Positions 1-9,004 of a DNA stretch of 64,000 nucleotides are shown piece by piece (positions within the stretch are counted from its first letter, which is position 1; every line of letters begins with the position of its first letter). The stretch covers positions 496,001 through 560,000 of the forward strand of contig NZ_AP025487.1 in assembly GCF_024347475.1 (NCBI RefSeq). The letters run 5' to 3'. The stretch is from Vibrio fortis. Lineage in GTDB: Bacteria > Pseudomonadota > Gammaproteobacteria > Enterobacterales > Vibrionaceae. The notes below the pieces were generated by a model. The model searched no databases. It worked only from the letters and a program-made list of their open reading frames with translations, and was not told where the DNA came from. The translations under genes and the position numbers were made by a program.

Positions 1-327
1 GTTCAACTACAGTTAAGAGATGAAGGTATTAAACATCATCTTGCTGCCGGGGTGGTTTTGACCGGTGGTGCTGCACAGATTGAAGGATTAGTAGAGTGTG
101 CGGAACGTGTTTTCCGCAATCAAGTTCGAGTGGGTAAGCCGTTAGAAGTTAGTGGCTTAACCGATTATGTTAAAGAGCCGTATCATTCTACGGCGGTTGG
201 TTTACTTCATTACGCAAGAGACTGCCAAATAAGCGATGAAGGTGATTACAGCGAACCAAAGCGTAGCGCACCTTCGATGACAGGTTTATTTGGTAAATTG
301 CGTAATTGGATACAAAAAGAGTTTTAA
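1..327 (+). CDS. ftsA: Cell division protein FtsA, C-terminal part (cut by the window edge)
   Basis: Actin-like ATPase that anchors FtsZ protofilaments to the inner membrane and recruits later divisome proteins. Only the last 108 codons are present; the frame is open at base 1. The segment VVLTGGAAQIEGL is the conserved phosphate-binding/adenosine region near the end of the actin fold, and the protein ends in a basic-amphipathic tail (LFGKLRNWIQKEF) that matches the FtsA membrane-targeting helix. It lies 30 bp upstream of ftsZ on the same strand, as in all gamma-proteobacterial dcw clusters, so co-transcription is expected. Identification is secure from motif plus synteny; the N-terminal domains cannot be assessed. 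Confidence 0.95.
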   Translation, partial: VQLQLRDEGIKHHLAAGVVLTGGAAQIEGLVECAERVFRNQVRVGKPLEVSGLTDYVKEPYHSTAVGLLHYARDCQISDEGDYSEPKRSAPSMTGLFGKLRNWIQKEF

Positions 328-357
328 CCTGAGTTGCAGGAAAAACGGAGATAACAC

Positions 358-1587
358 ATGTTTGAACCGATGATGGAAATGTCTGACGATGCAGTAATTA
401 AAGTCGTTGGAGTTGGTGGCGGTGGCGGTAACGCTGTTGAGCACATGGTACGTGAGTCAATTGAAGGTGTTGAGTTCATTAGCGTAAACACTGATGCTCA
501 AGCACTTCGCAAAACGAGCGTGAGCAGCGTGATCCAAATTGGTGGTGACATCACTAAGGGTCTAGGCGCTGGTGCAAACCCACAAGTTGGCCGTGATGCA
601 GCTCTCGAAGACCGAGAAAGAATTAAAGAAGTCCTAACTGGCGCCGATATGGTATTTATCGCAGCTGGTATGGGGGGTGGTACAGGTACTGGTGCTGCTC
701 CGGTGATTGCTGAAGTAGCAAAAGAGCTGGGCGTACTAACAGTCGCTGTTGTAACTAAACCATTTAGCTTCGAAGGTAAAAAGCGTCTAGCGTTTGCTGA
801 ACAAGGTATTGAAGAGCTATCTAAACATGTGGATTCACTGATTACGATTCCAAATGAGAAGCTACTTAAAGTACTTGGTCGTGGTGTAACACTACTAGAA
901 GCATTCGCAAGCGCGAACGATGTTCTGAAGAACGCGGTTCAAGGTATTGCTGAGCTAATTACTCGCCCTGGTATGATTAACGTCGACTTTGCGGACGTAC
1001 GCACTGTAATGTCGGAAATGGGTCATGCAATGATGGGTAGCGGCATCGCGAAAGGCGAAGACCGTGCAGAGGAAGCGGCGGAAACGGCAATTTCTAGCCC
1101 ATTACTAGAAGACATCGACCTAGCGGGTGCGCGTGGTGTGCTTGTTAACATCACTGCTGGCCTAGACATGCGTCTAGACGAGTTCGAAACCGTAGGTAAC
1201 ACAGTTAAGGCATTTGCTTCTGATAACGCAACAGTCGTGATTGGTACTTCTCTAGACCCAGATATGACGGACGAAATCCGTGTAACTGTTGTTGCAACAG
1301 GTATCGGTACAGAGAGAAAGCCAGACATTACATTAGTTGCCGGTGGTAAAGCTAAGGTTGCACCAACTCCTCAACCACAAGTAGCGCCGCAAGCGGCACC
1401 AAAAGTGGAAGAGAAAGTGGCACAACCATTGCAAGAAAAAACTGAGGTTAAACCTCAAGTGAAACCACAGCCAACAACGTCACCTGTTTCTTCAGGTACA
1501 GGCGCTAGCCAAAGTGCAGCACCTAAGCCAGAGAAAGAGAGTGGGTACTTAGATATTCCAGCATTCTTACGACGTCAGGCTGATTAA
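358..1587 (+). CDS. ftsZ: Cell division GTPase FtsZ
   Basis: Tubulin homologue that polymerises with GTP into the cytoplasmic Z-ring. The 409-residue protein has the tubulin signature GGGTGTG at residues 106-112, the N-terminal nucleotide-binding GGGGGN, and the T7-loop region. After the core (to about residue 320) comes a Pro/Gln/Lys-rich linker (roughly 330-390) and the conserved C-terminal peptide DIPAFLRR that binds FtsA, ZipA and other partners. Start ATG follows a purine-rich GGAGAT ribosome-binding site. Length is slightly above the E. coli protein because of the linker. It follows ftsA directly and precedes lpxC, the standard end of the dcw cluster. Confidence 0.98.
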   Translation: MFEPMMEMSDDAVIKVVGVGGGGGNAVEHMVRESIEGVEFISVNTDAQALRKTSVSSVIQIGGDITKGLGAGANPQVGRDAALEDRERIKEVLTGADMVFIAAGMGGGTGTGAAPVIAEVAKELGVLTVAVVTKPFSFEGKKRLAFAEQGIEELSKHVDSLITIPNEKLLKVLGRGVTLLEAFASANDVLKNAVQGIAELITRPGMINVDFADVRTVMSEMGHAMMGSGIAKGEDRAEEAAETAISSPLLEDIDLAGARGVLVNITAGLDMRLDEFETVGNTVKAFASDNATVVIGTSLDPDMTDEIRVTVVATGIGTERKPDITLVAGGKAKVAPTPQPQVAPQAAPKVEEKVAQPLQEKTEVKPQVKPQPTTSPVSSGTGASQSAAPKPEKESGYLDIPAFLRRQAD

Positions 1588-1601
1588 CAAACAACCAATA
1601 T

Positions 1602-1629
1602 TTGACTATAGTCAATTTAGTGGTAAAAT
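1602..1629 (+). promoter_or_regulatory. Candidate sigma70 promoter for lpxC containing a 14-bp palindrome
   Basis: TTGACT at 1602-1607 and TAAAAT at 1624-1629 are separated by 16 bp, in the ftsZ-lpxC gap about 55 bp before the lpxC start. The -35 box is the left arm of a perfect palindrome TTGACTATAGTCAA (1602-1615), which could be an operator. Independent expression of lpxC from its own promoter is known in E. coli. Assignment here is by sequence only. Confidence 0.55.
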
Positions 1630-1682
1630 TTGCGGTCGGTAAATACTGGCCGTGATTTGTAGCACTGATAAGAGGCAGGCAG

Positions 1683-2600
1683 ATGATCAGACAACGTACT
1701 CTGAAAGAAATTGTGAAAACAACTGGTGTGGGTCTCCACTCTGGTCGTAAAGTCACACTTACTCTTCGCCCGGCAGCTGCAAATACAGGCATTGTATATC
1801 GTCGTACAGATGTAAACCCTCCTGTAGATTTTCCAGCTGATCCAGCATCAGTTCGTGACACTATGTTGTGTACAGCGCTTGTAAACGATGCAGGTGTACG
1901 TATTTCAACGGTTGAGCACTTGAATGCAGCATTAGCAGGTATGGGCATCGACAACATCATTGTTGAAGTAGATGCTCCTGAGATTCCAATTATGGACGGT
2001 AGCGCAAGCCCGTTTGTATACCTACTGCAACAAGCAGGTGTGGAAACTCAAAATGCAGCGAAGCGTTTTATTCGTATCAAAAAGCCAGTACGTTTTGAAG
2101 ACGGTGATAAGTGGGCAGAATTTGTACCATTTAACGGCTTCCGTATGGACTTCGAGATCGACTTCAACCACCCAGCGATTGAAGCGGATGAGCAGCGCCT
2201 TCTGTTTGACTTCTCTTCACAGGGTTTTGTTAAAGAGATTTCTCGCGCTCGTACCTTTGGCTTTATGCGTGACATCGAATACCTACAATCTCAGAACCTA
2301 GTTCTAGGTGGTAGTTTCGATAACGCTATCGTGCTTGATGAGTACCGCATTCTTAACGAAGAAGGTCTTCGTTTTGATAATGAATTTGTTACTCACAAAG
2401 TGCTGGATGCGATTGGTGACCTTTACATGTGTGGGCACGCTATCATTGGTGAGTTCCGTGCATACAAATCAGGTCACGGCCTGAATAACCAACTTCTACG
2501 TGCAGTTCTTGCTGATGCAGAAGCTTGGGAGTGGGCAACCTTCGAAGAAGAAGCAGGTTCTCCAGTTGCATTTGCAGAACCAGGAATGGTTCTAGCGTAA
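1683..2600 (+). CDS. lpxC: UDP-3-O-acyl-N-acetylglucosamine deacetylase LpxC
   Basis: Zinc amidase that performs the committed step of lipid A synthesis in the cytoplasm. The 305-residue protein matches the E. coli length. The catalytic Glu78 and zinc ligand His79 are in [10 protein letters not shown]; the second ligand region HKVLDAIGD and the HGLNNQL motif (general acid His) lie in the second half. Start ATG is preceded by AGGCAGGCAG. It follows ftsZ with a 95-bp gap carrying its own promoter candidate, and is closed by a strong terminator at 2621-2648. LpxC level is set by FtsH proteolysis in enterics, with the C-terminal tail as degron; the tail here ends in hydrophobic residues (EPGMVLA), compatible with that. 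Confidence 0.98.
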   Translation: MIRQRTLKEIVKTTGVGLHSGRKVTLTLRPAAANTGIVYRRTDVNPPVDFPADPASVRDTMLCTALVNDAGVRISTVEHLNAALAGMGIDNIIVEVDAPEIPIMDGSASPFVYLLQQAGVETQNAAKRFIRIKKPVRFEDGDKWAEFVPFNGFRMDFEIDFNHPAIEADEQRLLFDFSSQGFVKEISRARTFGFMRDIEYLQSQNLVLGGSFDNAIVLDEYRILNEEGLRFDNEFVTHKVLDAIGDLYMCGHAIIGEFRAYKSGHGLNNQLLRAVLADAEAWEWATFEEEAGSPVAFAEPGMVLA

Positions 2601-2620
2601 AACTGCAATCAAAGATTTTA

Positions 2621-2648
2621 AAAACCAGGCAATACGCCTGGTTTTTTT
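2621..2648 (+). terminator. Rho-independent terminator after lpxC
   Basis: Perfect stem AAAACCAGGC (2621-2630) / GCCTGGTTTT (2636-2645) with a 5-nt loop and continuing T-tract. It separates ftsZ-lpxC transcription from secA. Confidence 0.9.
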
Positions 2649-2805
2649 GTATCTGTAATAAAGCTAAAGTGCGATAAAGCATTGGAATACTCACTCGACT
2701 TGCCTTGAGGTTGTTTATTCCATCGGCAATTGGTAATAAAAGTTCAAACCACATCAAACAAATGACCTCATAAATGGTCGTTGAGGTGAAAATTACTTAC
2801 ACTAG

Positions 2806-2937
2806 ATGCCAATAATTTTAACTCAAGCCTTGAAAACTCTACTCTCCAACACAATATCAGAGGTACTAGATTTATCTCAGTATCCTTGGTTCGTAACTAA
2901 GACTAGTTCACAACTGGTAGAGACTGACGGCATTTAA
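2806..2937 (+). CDS. Candidate 43-codon upstream ORF in the secA leader
   Basis: ATG-initiated frame of 43 codons ending with TAA two codons before a hairpin (2941-2956) and 42 bp before the secA start. In E. coli a small secreted peptide, SecM, occupies the position upstream of secA and arrests translation to expose the secA ribosome-binding site. This frame has no signal peptide and no recognisable SecM or VemP arrest motif. The nearest GAGGTG is too far upstream (17 nt) to be a good ribosome-binding site. The placement is suggestive but coding is unproven, and it may be a chance ORF in the secA 5' region. Confidence 0.25.
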   Translation: MPIILTQALKTLLSNTISEVLDLSQYPWFVTKTSSQLVETDGI

Positions 2938-2940
2938 AAT

Positions 2941-2956
2941 AGATCGCGGACGATCT
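2941..2956 (+). promoter_or_regulatory. Hairpin immediately before the secA ribosome-binding site
   Basis: Perfect 6-bp stem AGATCG / CGATCT with a CGGA tetraloop, starting 3 nt after the stop of the 43-codon frame and ending just before the purine-rich GAACGAAGAGA that serves as the secA ribosome-binding site. Its position suits translational control of secA. Function is inferred from position only. Confidence 0.4.
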
Positions 2957-2979
2957 GAGAACGAAGAGATTCCAAGCAC

Positions 2980-5706
2980 ATGATTACTAAGCTGCTGACA
3001 AAGGTAATTGGCAGTCGCAATGACAGAACACTGCGCCGCCTTAGAAAGATTGTAAAAGAAATTAATAACTACGAACCAACGTTTGAGGCTCTGTCTGATG
3101 AAGAGCTAAAAGCAAAAACGGTTGAGTTCCGTGAGCGCTTAGATAAAGGTGAAACACTAGACCAACTTCTACCAGAAGCCTTCGCAACAGTACGTGAAGC
3201 ATCGAAGCGTGTTTACGGCATGCGTCACTTCGACGTACAGCTGATTGGTGGTATGGTTCTTAACGCTGGTCAAATCGCAGAGATGCGTACTGGTGAAGGT
3301 AAAACACTGACAGCGACTCTACCTGCTTACTTAAACGCACTTCCAAGCAAGGGTGTTCACGTTGTTACCGTGAACGATTATCTAGCTAAGCGTGATGCTG
3401 AGACAAACCGCCCCCTATTTGAATTCTTAGGTATGACTGTTGGTGTTAACGTACCAAACATGGCTCCACCTGAGAAAAAAGCTGCTTACCAAGCGGATAT
3501 CCTATACGGAACAAACAACGAATTCGGTTTTGATTACCTACGTGACAACATGGCTTTCCGTGCGGAAGACCGTGTACAACGCGAACGCTTCTTCGCTGTT
3601 GTCGATGAGGTGGACTCAATCTTAATCGATGAAGCTCGTACCCCTCTAATTATCTCTGGCCCTGCTGAAGATAGCTCAGACCTATACACCCGAATCAACA
3701 CTCTGATTCCTCACCTAGAGCTTCAAGATAAGGAAGATTCAGAAGAGTACCGTGGTGAAGGTCACTACACCATGGACGAGAAGTCTAAACAGGTTCACCT
3801 GACTGAAAATGGTCAAGAATTTGTAGAAGAGTTGATGGTGAAAAATGGTTTGATGGAAGAGGGCGACACGCTTTACTCTCCAACGAATATCAGCCTACTG
3901 CACCACGTTAATGCTGCACTTCGTGCACACGTATTGTTCGAGAAGAACGTTGACTACATCGTAACTGAAGAAGGCGAAGTGGTTATCGTTGATGAGCACA
4001 CTGGTCGTACTATGCCAGGTCGTCGTTGGTCAGAAGGTCTGCACCAAGCGGTTGAAGCGAAAGAAGGCGTTAAGATTCAGAACGAAAACCAAACACTGGC
4101 TTCGATCACTTTCCAAAACTTCTTCCGTCTATACGAAAAACTGTCAGGTATGACAGGTACTGCTGATACTGAAGCTTTCGAATTCCAGTCTATCTATGGC
4201 CTAGAAACGGTTGTTATCCCAACTAACAAACCTATGGTTCGTAACGATATGCAAGATGTGGTTTATCGTACAGAGGCGGACAAGTTCAACGCAATCATTG
4301 AAGACATCAAAGAGCGTGTAGCAGCAGGTCAGCCATCGCTGGTTGGTACAGTTTCTATCGAGAAGTCTGAACTACTGTCGAACGCACTGAAAAAAGCAAA
4401 AATTAAGCACAACGTACTGAACGCGAAATTCCACGAAAAAGAAGCGGAAATCGTAGCTCAAGCTGGTACGCCAGGTGCGGTTACTATCGCAACTAACATG
4501 GCCGGTCGTGGTACCGATATCGTGCTAGGTGGTAGCTGGCAAGCTGAAGTTGAAAAACTACAAAATCCAACTCAAGAGCAGATCGACAAGACCAAAGCGG
4601 ATTGGAAAGTGGTTCACGACAAAGTACTAGAATCTGGTGGTCTACACATCATCGGTACTGAGCGTCATGAATCTCGCCGTATCGATAACCAGCTACGTGG
4701 TCGTTCTGGTCGTCAAGGTGATGCAGGTTCTTCTCGTTTCTACCTATCAATGGAAGACTCGCTACTGCGTATCTTCACATCTGACCGTATGGCTGGTCTT
4801 ATCCAGAGTGGTATGGAAGAGGGTGAAGCAATTGAATCTAAGATGCTATCTCGCTCTATCGAAAAAGCACAACGTAAAGTTGAAGGCCGTAACTTCGATA
4901 TCCGTAAACAGCTTCTAGAATACGATGACGTGGCAAACGATCAGCGTAAAGTGGTTTACGAACTGCGTGATGAGCTAATGAGCTCTGAAGACATCAGCGA
5001 GATGATTGAACACAACCGTGAAGACGTGTTCACATCAGTTATTGATGAATACATCCCGCCGCAATCACTAGAAGACATGTGGGACATTTCAGGTCTTCAA
5101 GATCGCCTGAAGAACGATTTCGACCTAGAGTTTGATATTCAAGGTTGGTTGGACGAAGACGACAAGCTGTACGAAGAAGCCCTACGTGAACGTATCTTAG
5201 GCATGGCTGTTGATGTTTACAAACAGAAAGAAGAAGTGGTTGGCGCACAAGTGCTACGTAACTTCGAGAAATCTGTGATGCTACAAACTCTTGATGGTTT
5301 GTGGAAAGAGCATTTGGCGGCAATGGATCATCTGCGTCAAGGTATCCATCTACGTGGTTACGCACAGAAGAACCCGAAACAAGAGTACAAGCGCGAGTCG
5401 TTTGAACTGTTTGAAGGCTTACTAGAAGTGCTTAAGTCAGACGTGATTACTATCCTTTCGAAAGTTCGAGTTCAACAACAAGAAGAAGTAGAGAAGATGG
5501 AAGCGCAGCGTCAAGCTCAAGCAGAAGAAGCTGCACGCCGTGCACAAGCTCAACACGCTTCAGCTGAAAACCAACTATCTGATGGCGAAGAGTCAGCAGA
5601 AGGGCATCAGCCAGTTGTACGTGATGAGCGCAAAGTTGGCCGTAACGAGCCTTGCCCATGTGGTAGTGGCAAGAAGTACAAGCAGTGTCACGGTAAAATC
5701 AATTGA
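2980..5706 (+). CDS. secA: Preprotein translocase ATPase SecA
   Basis: Motor ATPase that pushes unfolded preproteins through SecYEG. The 908-residue protein has the DEAD-like motor: Walker A GEGKT at 105-109, [11 protein letters not shown] (about 208-218), and helicase motif VI region [10 protein letters not shown]. The preprotein cross-linking and helical wing/scaffold regions follow. The C-terminus has an acidic/Gln linker and the zinc-binding SEC-C motif with Cys892, Cys894, Cys903 and His904, used for SecB and lipid binding. Start ATG follows GAACGAAGAGA. It is transcribed from a roughly 330-bp leader with a small upstream frame and hairpin. In E. coli secA and mutT form one unit; here a terminator and repeats separate them. 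Confidence 0.98.
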   Translation: MITKLLTKVIGSRNDRTLRRLRKIVKEINNYEPTFEALSDEELKAKTVEFRERLDKGETLDQLLPEAFATVREASKRVYGMRHFDVQLIGGMVLNAGQIAEMRTGEGKTLTATLPAYLNALPSKGVHVVTVNDYLAKRDAETNRPLFEFLGMTVGVNVPNMAPPEKKAAYQADILYGTNNEFGFDYLRDNMAFRAEDRVQRERFFAVVDEVDSILIDEARTPLIISGPAEDSSDLYTRINTLIPHLELQDKEDSEEYRGEGHYTMDEKSKQVHLTENGQEFVEELMVKNGLMEEGDTLYSPTNISLLHHVNAALRAHVLFEKNVDYIVTEEGEVVIVDEHTGRTMPGRRWSEGLHQAVEAKEGVKIQNENQTLASITFQNFFRLYEKLSGMTGTADTEAFEFQSIYGLETVVIPTNKPMVRNDMQDVVYRTEADKFNAIIEDIKERVAAGQPSLVGTVSIEKSELLSNALKKAKIKHNVLNAKFHEKEAEIVAQAGTPGAVTIATNMAGRGTDIVLGGSWQAEVEKLQNPTQEQIDKTKADWKVVHDKVLESGGLHIIGTERHESRRIDNQLRGRSGRQGDAGSSRFYLSMEDSLLRIFTSDRMAGLIQSGMEEGEAIESKMLSRSIEKAQRKVEGRNFDIRKQLLEYDDVANDQRKVVYELRDELMSSEDISEMIEHNREDVFTSVIDEYIPPQSLEDMWDISGLQDRLKNDFDLEFDIQGWLDEDDKLYEEALRERILGMAVDVYKQKEEVVGAQVLRNFEKSVMLQTLDGLWKEHLAAMDHLRQGIHLRGYAQKNPKQEYKRESFELFEGLLEVLKSDVITILSKVRVQQQEEVEKMEAQRQAQAEEAARRAQAQHASAENQLSDGEESAEGHQPVVRDERKVGRNEPCPCGSGKKYKQCHGKIN

Positions 5707-5712
5707 TGCTTT

Positions 5713-5796
5713 GCTGTAAAGGCTGATAACTGCGTCGGCGATGCTCATTTACACTTGTAAACTCCGCGTCGTCTCCTTGTTCTCAACCATTACAGC
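5713..5796. repeat. Vibrio-type long stem-loop intergenic element
   Basis: Outer inverted arms GCTGTAA (5713-5719) and TTACAGC (5790-5796) enclose a hairpin with apex TTTACA-CT-TGTAAA (5748-5761) flanked by partly complementary GATGC/GCGTC segments. Layout and wording resemble the element at 20969-21094 (TAACTGC and ATGCTCAT in both). This appears to be a dispersed extragenic repeat; I cannot count genome copies from here. Confidence 0.6.
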
Positions 5797-5823
5797 TTTG
5801 CCTAAATATAATTTTATTTATTC

Positions 5824-5848
5824 AAGAGTCGCTTAGGCGGCTCTTTTT
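5824..5848 (+). terminator. Rho-independent terminator downstream of secA
   Basis: Stem AAGAGTCGC (5824-5832) / GCGGCTCTT (5837-5845) with one G-U pair and a TTAG loop, followed by Ts. Located about 120 bp after the secA stop, beyond the stem-loop repeat. Confidence 0.85.
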
Positions 5849-5895
5849 GTATGTGAATTTAGTCGTTAAGCCCTTTGAGTGATAGCTGAACCGTT

Positions 5896-6000
5896 ATTCC
5901 CTATAGCGAGGAACGAGCGCAGTAGGGAATCTTGTTTGGTTATTCGGCTTAATGTTGTCGTATTAGATCCCCAACTCAGTCGTTCCTCCTTCTTGGGGAT
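5896..6000. repeat. Pair of inverted hairpin repeats upstream of mutT
   Basis: Two hairpins: ATTCCCTA (5896-5903) with TAGGGAAT (5923-5930), and ATCCCCAA (5967-5974) with TTGGGGAT (5993-6000). Their loops carry GAGGAACG and its reverse complement CGTTCCTC, so the second hairpin is an inverted copy of the first with a diverged stem. This is the layout of a small mobile-like palindromic repeat present as a head-to-head pair. The gap between the secA stop and mutT (347 bp) otherwise holds only the other stem-loop element and a terminator. Confidence 0.65.
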
Positions 6001-6053
6001 GACGTTTTTCATGGTTGAGTTGGCGATACCGGATATAGAAAGGAACACCATCA

Positions 6054-6452
6054 ATGAAAAGAATTCATATTGTAGCGGGCATTATCTTTAATCAGGATAA
6101 ATCGGAAATCTTTATTACTAAGCGCCCGAGTGATAAGCACAAAGGTGGATTTTGGGAATTTCCCGGTGGCAAGGTTGAAGAGGGCGAGACTATTGAACAA
6201 GCCATGGTGCGTGAGCTCAATGAGGAAATTGGTATTACGGTTACTGAGCAGAGCTTGTTTGAACACCTAGAGTTTGACTATCCAGAAAAGTCTCTCAAGT
6301 TTGATTTCATCTGTGTTACTGCTTTCGAGCAGGAGCCTTATGGCAAAGAAGGACAACAAGGGCAGTGGGTTGCCATTGAAGCTTTGCCAAACTACGAATT
6401 CCCAGAAGCAAACGTGCCGATTTTACAGCGTGTAGTAAAAGAGTACTCGTAA
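6054..6452 (+). CDS. mutT: 8-oxo-dGTP diphosphatase MutT
   Basis: Nudix hydrolase that clears 8-oxo-dGTP from the nucleotide pool and prevents A:T to C:G transversions. The 132-residue protein has a complete Nudix box from Gly39 to Ile61 with Glu45, Arg53, Glu54, Glu57 and Glu58 in the expected positions (GX5EX7REUXEEXGU). The WEFPGGK segment before it and the length match E. coli MutT (129 aa). Start ATG follows GAAAGGAACACC. The gene order secA-mutT is conserved with enterics and vibrios, although a terminator and repeats lie between them here. Confidence 0.96.
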   Translation: MKRIHIVAGIIFNQDKSEIFITKRPSDKHKGGFWEFPGGKVEEGETIEQAMVRELNEEIGITVTEQSLFEHLEFDYPEKSLKFDFICVTAFEQEPYGKEGQQGQWVAIEALPNYEFPEANVPILQRVVKEYS

Positions 6453-6487
6453 GGGCTAGCCTGAGTCTGAGATTGTTGTTAGTTTAA

Positions 6488-7366
<879 letters not shown>

Positions 7367-7378
7367 ATAGATAATTAT

Positions 7379-7402
7379 GCGCTGGCGATTGCCGGCGCTT
7401 TG
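7379..7402 (+). terminator. Rho-independent terminator after dapB
   Basis: Stem GCGCTGGC (7379-7386) / GCCGGCGC (7391-7398), one G-U pair, GATT loop, followed by TTTG. It separates dapB from carAB. Confidence 0.8.
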
Positions 7403-7713
7403 TTTATTTAGCCAACTCTAATGATAATTAAACTTAACTAAGCTAGTGGAAATACGCTTGGTTTCTTGTGTTTTTTATCGTGTTTTGGTTGTTTTTTGTT
7501 TGAGTCTTCCTTTATTTGTTGTTTCCTATTCTTATTTAACGTTTGCGCTTTCTTATCAATATTTCTATCACTCTAACTTAAAGTGAAATGACACCGATAG
7601 TTGAAAAAATCTTAATTTCCCCGTCTTACCCCTATAAAACTAGTACTTTTGAAGCTTTAAAAGAGAAAGTTGGATAAGTGGCTACAAATGTTTAATTTCT
7701 TTTGCGTTAAATG

Positions 7714-7742
7714 TTGACACATATCACGGGCATCACTAAAAT
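7714..7742 (+). promoter_or_regulatory. Near-consensus sigma70 promoter for carAB
   Basis: TTGACA at 7714-7719 (perfect -35), 17-bp spacer, TAAAAT at 7737-7742. It predicts a leader of about 100 nt before carA. The rest of the 482-bp gap from dapB is AT-rich. In E. coli two tandem carAB promoters respond to pyrimidines, purines and arginine. A segment around TGCATTTTTATTTC near 7823 vaguely resembles an ArgR half-site pair, but I do not call it. Confidence 0.75.
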
Positions 7743-7848
7743 ACCGCCAATTTGTCTAATTTCCATAAACACGCAGTTTTGGGTGTTGCAGGAAGGTAGA
7801 TTTGCAAATTAAATCAATTTTAATGCATTTTTATTTCTGGAGGTTGTC

Positions 7849-8988
7849 TTGAAAAAGTCAGCATTGCTAGTCCTAGAAGATGGGACAGTATTCCACGGTG
7901 AATCCATTGGCGCAGACGGTTCTGCTGTTGGTGAAGTCGTTTTTAATACCTCGATGACGGGGTACCAAGAAATCCTCACTGATCCTTCCTATTCTCAACA
8001 AATTGTAACGCTTACTTACCCTCACATTGGCAATACCGGAACCAATTCCGAAGACGAAGAATCCTCTTCAATCCACTCTCAAGGCCTTGTGATTCGCGAT
8101 CTCCCTCTTATCGCTTCTAACTTCCGTAATGAACAATCCCTTTCTGATTACCTAAAGTCGCAAAACGTTGTTGGTATCGCTGATATCGATACTCGTAAGC
8201 TGACGCGTATTCTTCGCGAGAAGGGTGCTCAAAACGGTTGTATCGTAGCGGGTAACAACATCGACGAGGCTCTAGCGCTGGCTAAGGCTAAAGAATTCCC
8301 TGGCCTAAAAGGTATGGACCTTGCGAAAGAAGTTACAACAAAAGAAGCGTATCAATGGAAACAGGGTTCGTGGACGCTTACGGGTGGACTTCCTGAAGCG
8401 AAAGCAGACTCAGAATTGCCATATCACGTTGTTGCCTATGACTTCGGTGCAAAACGCAACATCCTTCGCATGCTTGTTGACCGCGGCTGTCGCCTAACGG
8501 TTGTTCCTGCTGAAACATCAGCGGAAGAAGTTCTAGCACTGAACCCAGACGGTGTTTTCCTTTCAAATGGCCCTGGTGACCCAGAACCATGTACTTACGC
8601 GATTGAAGCGACAAAAGTATTCCTAGAGAAAGGCCTACCAATCTTCGGTATCTGTCTTGGCCACCAAATCCTAGCGCTAGCTTCTGGTGCGAAGACGGTG
8701 AAGATGAAGTTTGGTCACCACGGTGCAAACCACCCAGTTAAAGATTTAGATCGTGATGTTGTGATGATCACTTCACAAAACCACGGTTTTGCTGCAGATG
8801 AAGAGACGCTGCCTGAAAATCTACGTGCAACGCACAAGTCGCTATTTGATGGTTCTCTGCAAGGTATCCACCGCACAGATAAGCCAGCATTCAGCTTCCA
8901 AGGTCACCCAGAAGCGAGCCCAGGTCCAGAAGATGCGGCACCGCTTTTCGACCACTTCATTGAACTAATTAAACAGCACACAGCGTAA
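7849..8988 (+). CDS. carA: Carbamoyl-phosphate synthase small (glutaminase) subunit CarA
   Basis: Hydrolyses glutamine and channels ammonia to CarB for carbamoyl-phosphate synthesis (pyrimidines and arginine). The 379-residue protein has the class I amidotransferase site with nucleophile Cys269 in FGICLGHQI and the catalytic His-Glu pair in GHPEASPGP near the C-terminus. The start is TTG at 7849 with GGAGG 5 nt upstream; E. coli carA also uses a rare start codon, so a UUG start is credible. It is 16 bp upstream of carB and driven by the promoter at 7714-7742. Confidence 0.98.
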   Translation: MKKSALLVLEDGTVFHGESIGADGSAVGEVVFNTSMTGYQEILTDPSYSQQIVTLTYPHIGNTGTNSEDEESSSIHSQGLVIRDLPLIASNFRNEQSLSDYLKSQNVVGIADIDTRKLTRILREKGAQNGCIVAGNNIDEALALAKAKEFPGLKGMDLAKEVTTKEAYQWKQGSWTLTGGLPEAKADSELPYHVVAYDFGAKRNILRMLVDRGCRLTVVPAETSAEEVLALNPDGVFLSNGPGDPEPCTYAIEATKVFLEKGLPIFGICLGHQILALASGAKTVKMKFGHHGANHPVKDLDRDVVMITSQNHGFAADEETLPENLRATHKSLFDGSLQGIHRTDKPAFSFQGHPEASPGPEDAAPLFDHFIELIKQHTA

Positions 8989-9004
8989 TTCGGAGTAGTA
9001 GACA

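Noticed and set aside
2806..2937. Calling the secA leader ORF SecM or VemP
   Set aside because: There is no signal peptide, no FxxxxWIxxxxGIRAGP motif and no VemP-like arrest sequence. Only the position is similar.
5896..6000. Reading the hairpin pair upstream of mutT as an insertion sequence end or CRISPR array
   Set aside because: No transposase frame, no target duplication, and only two inverted copies instead of evenly spaced direct repeats.
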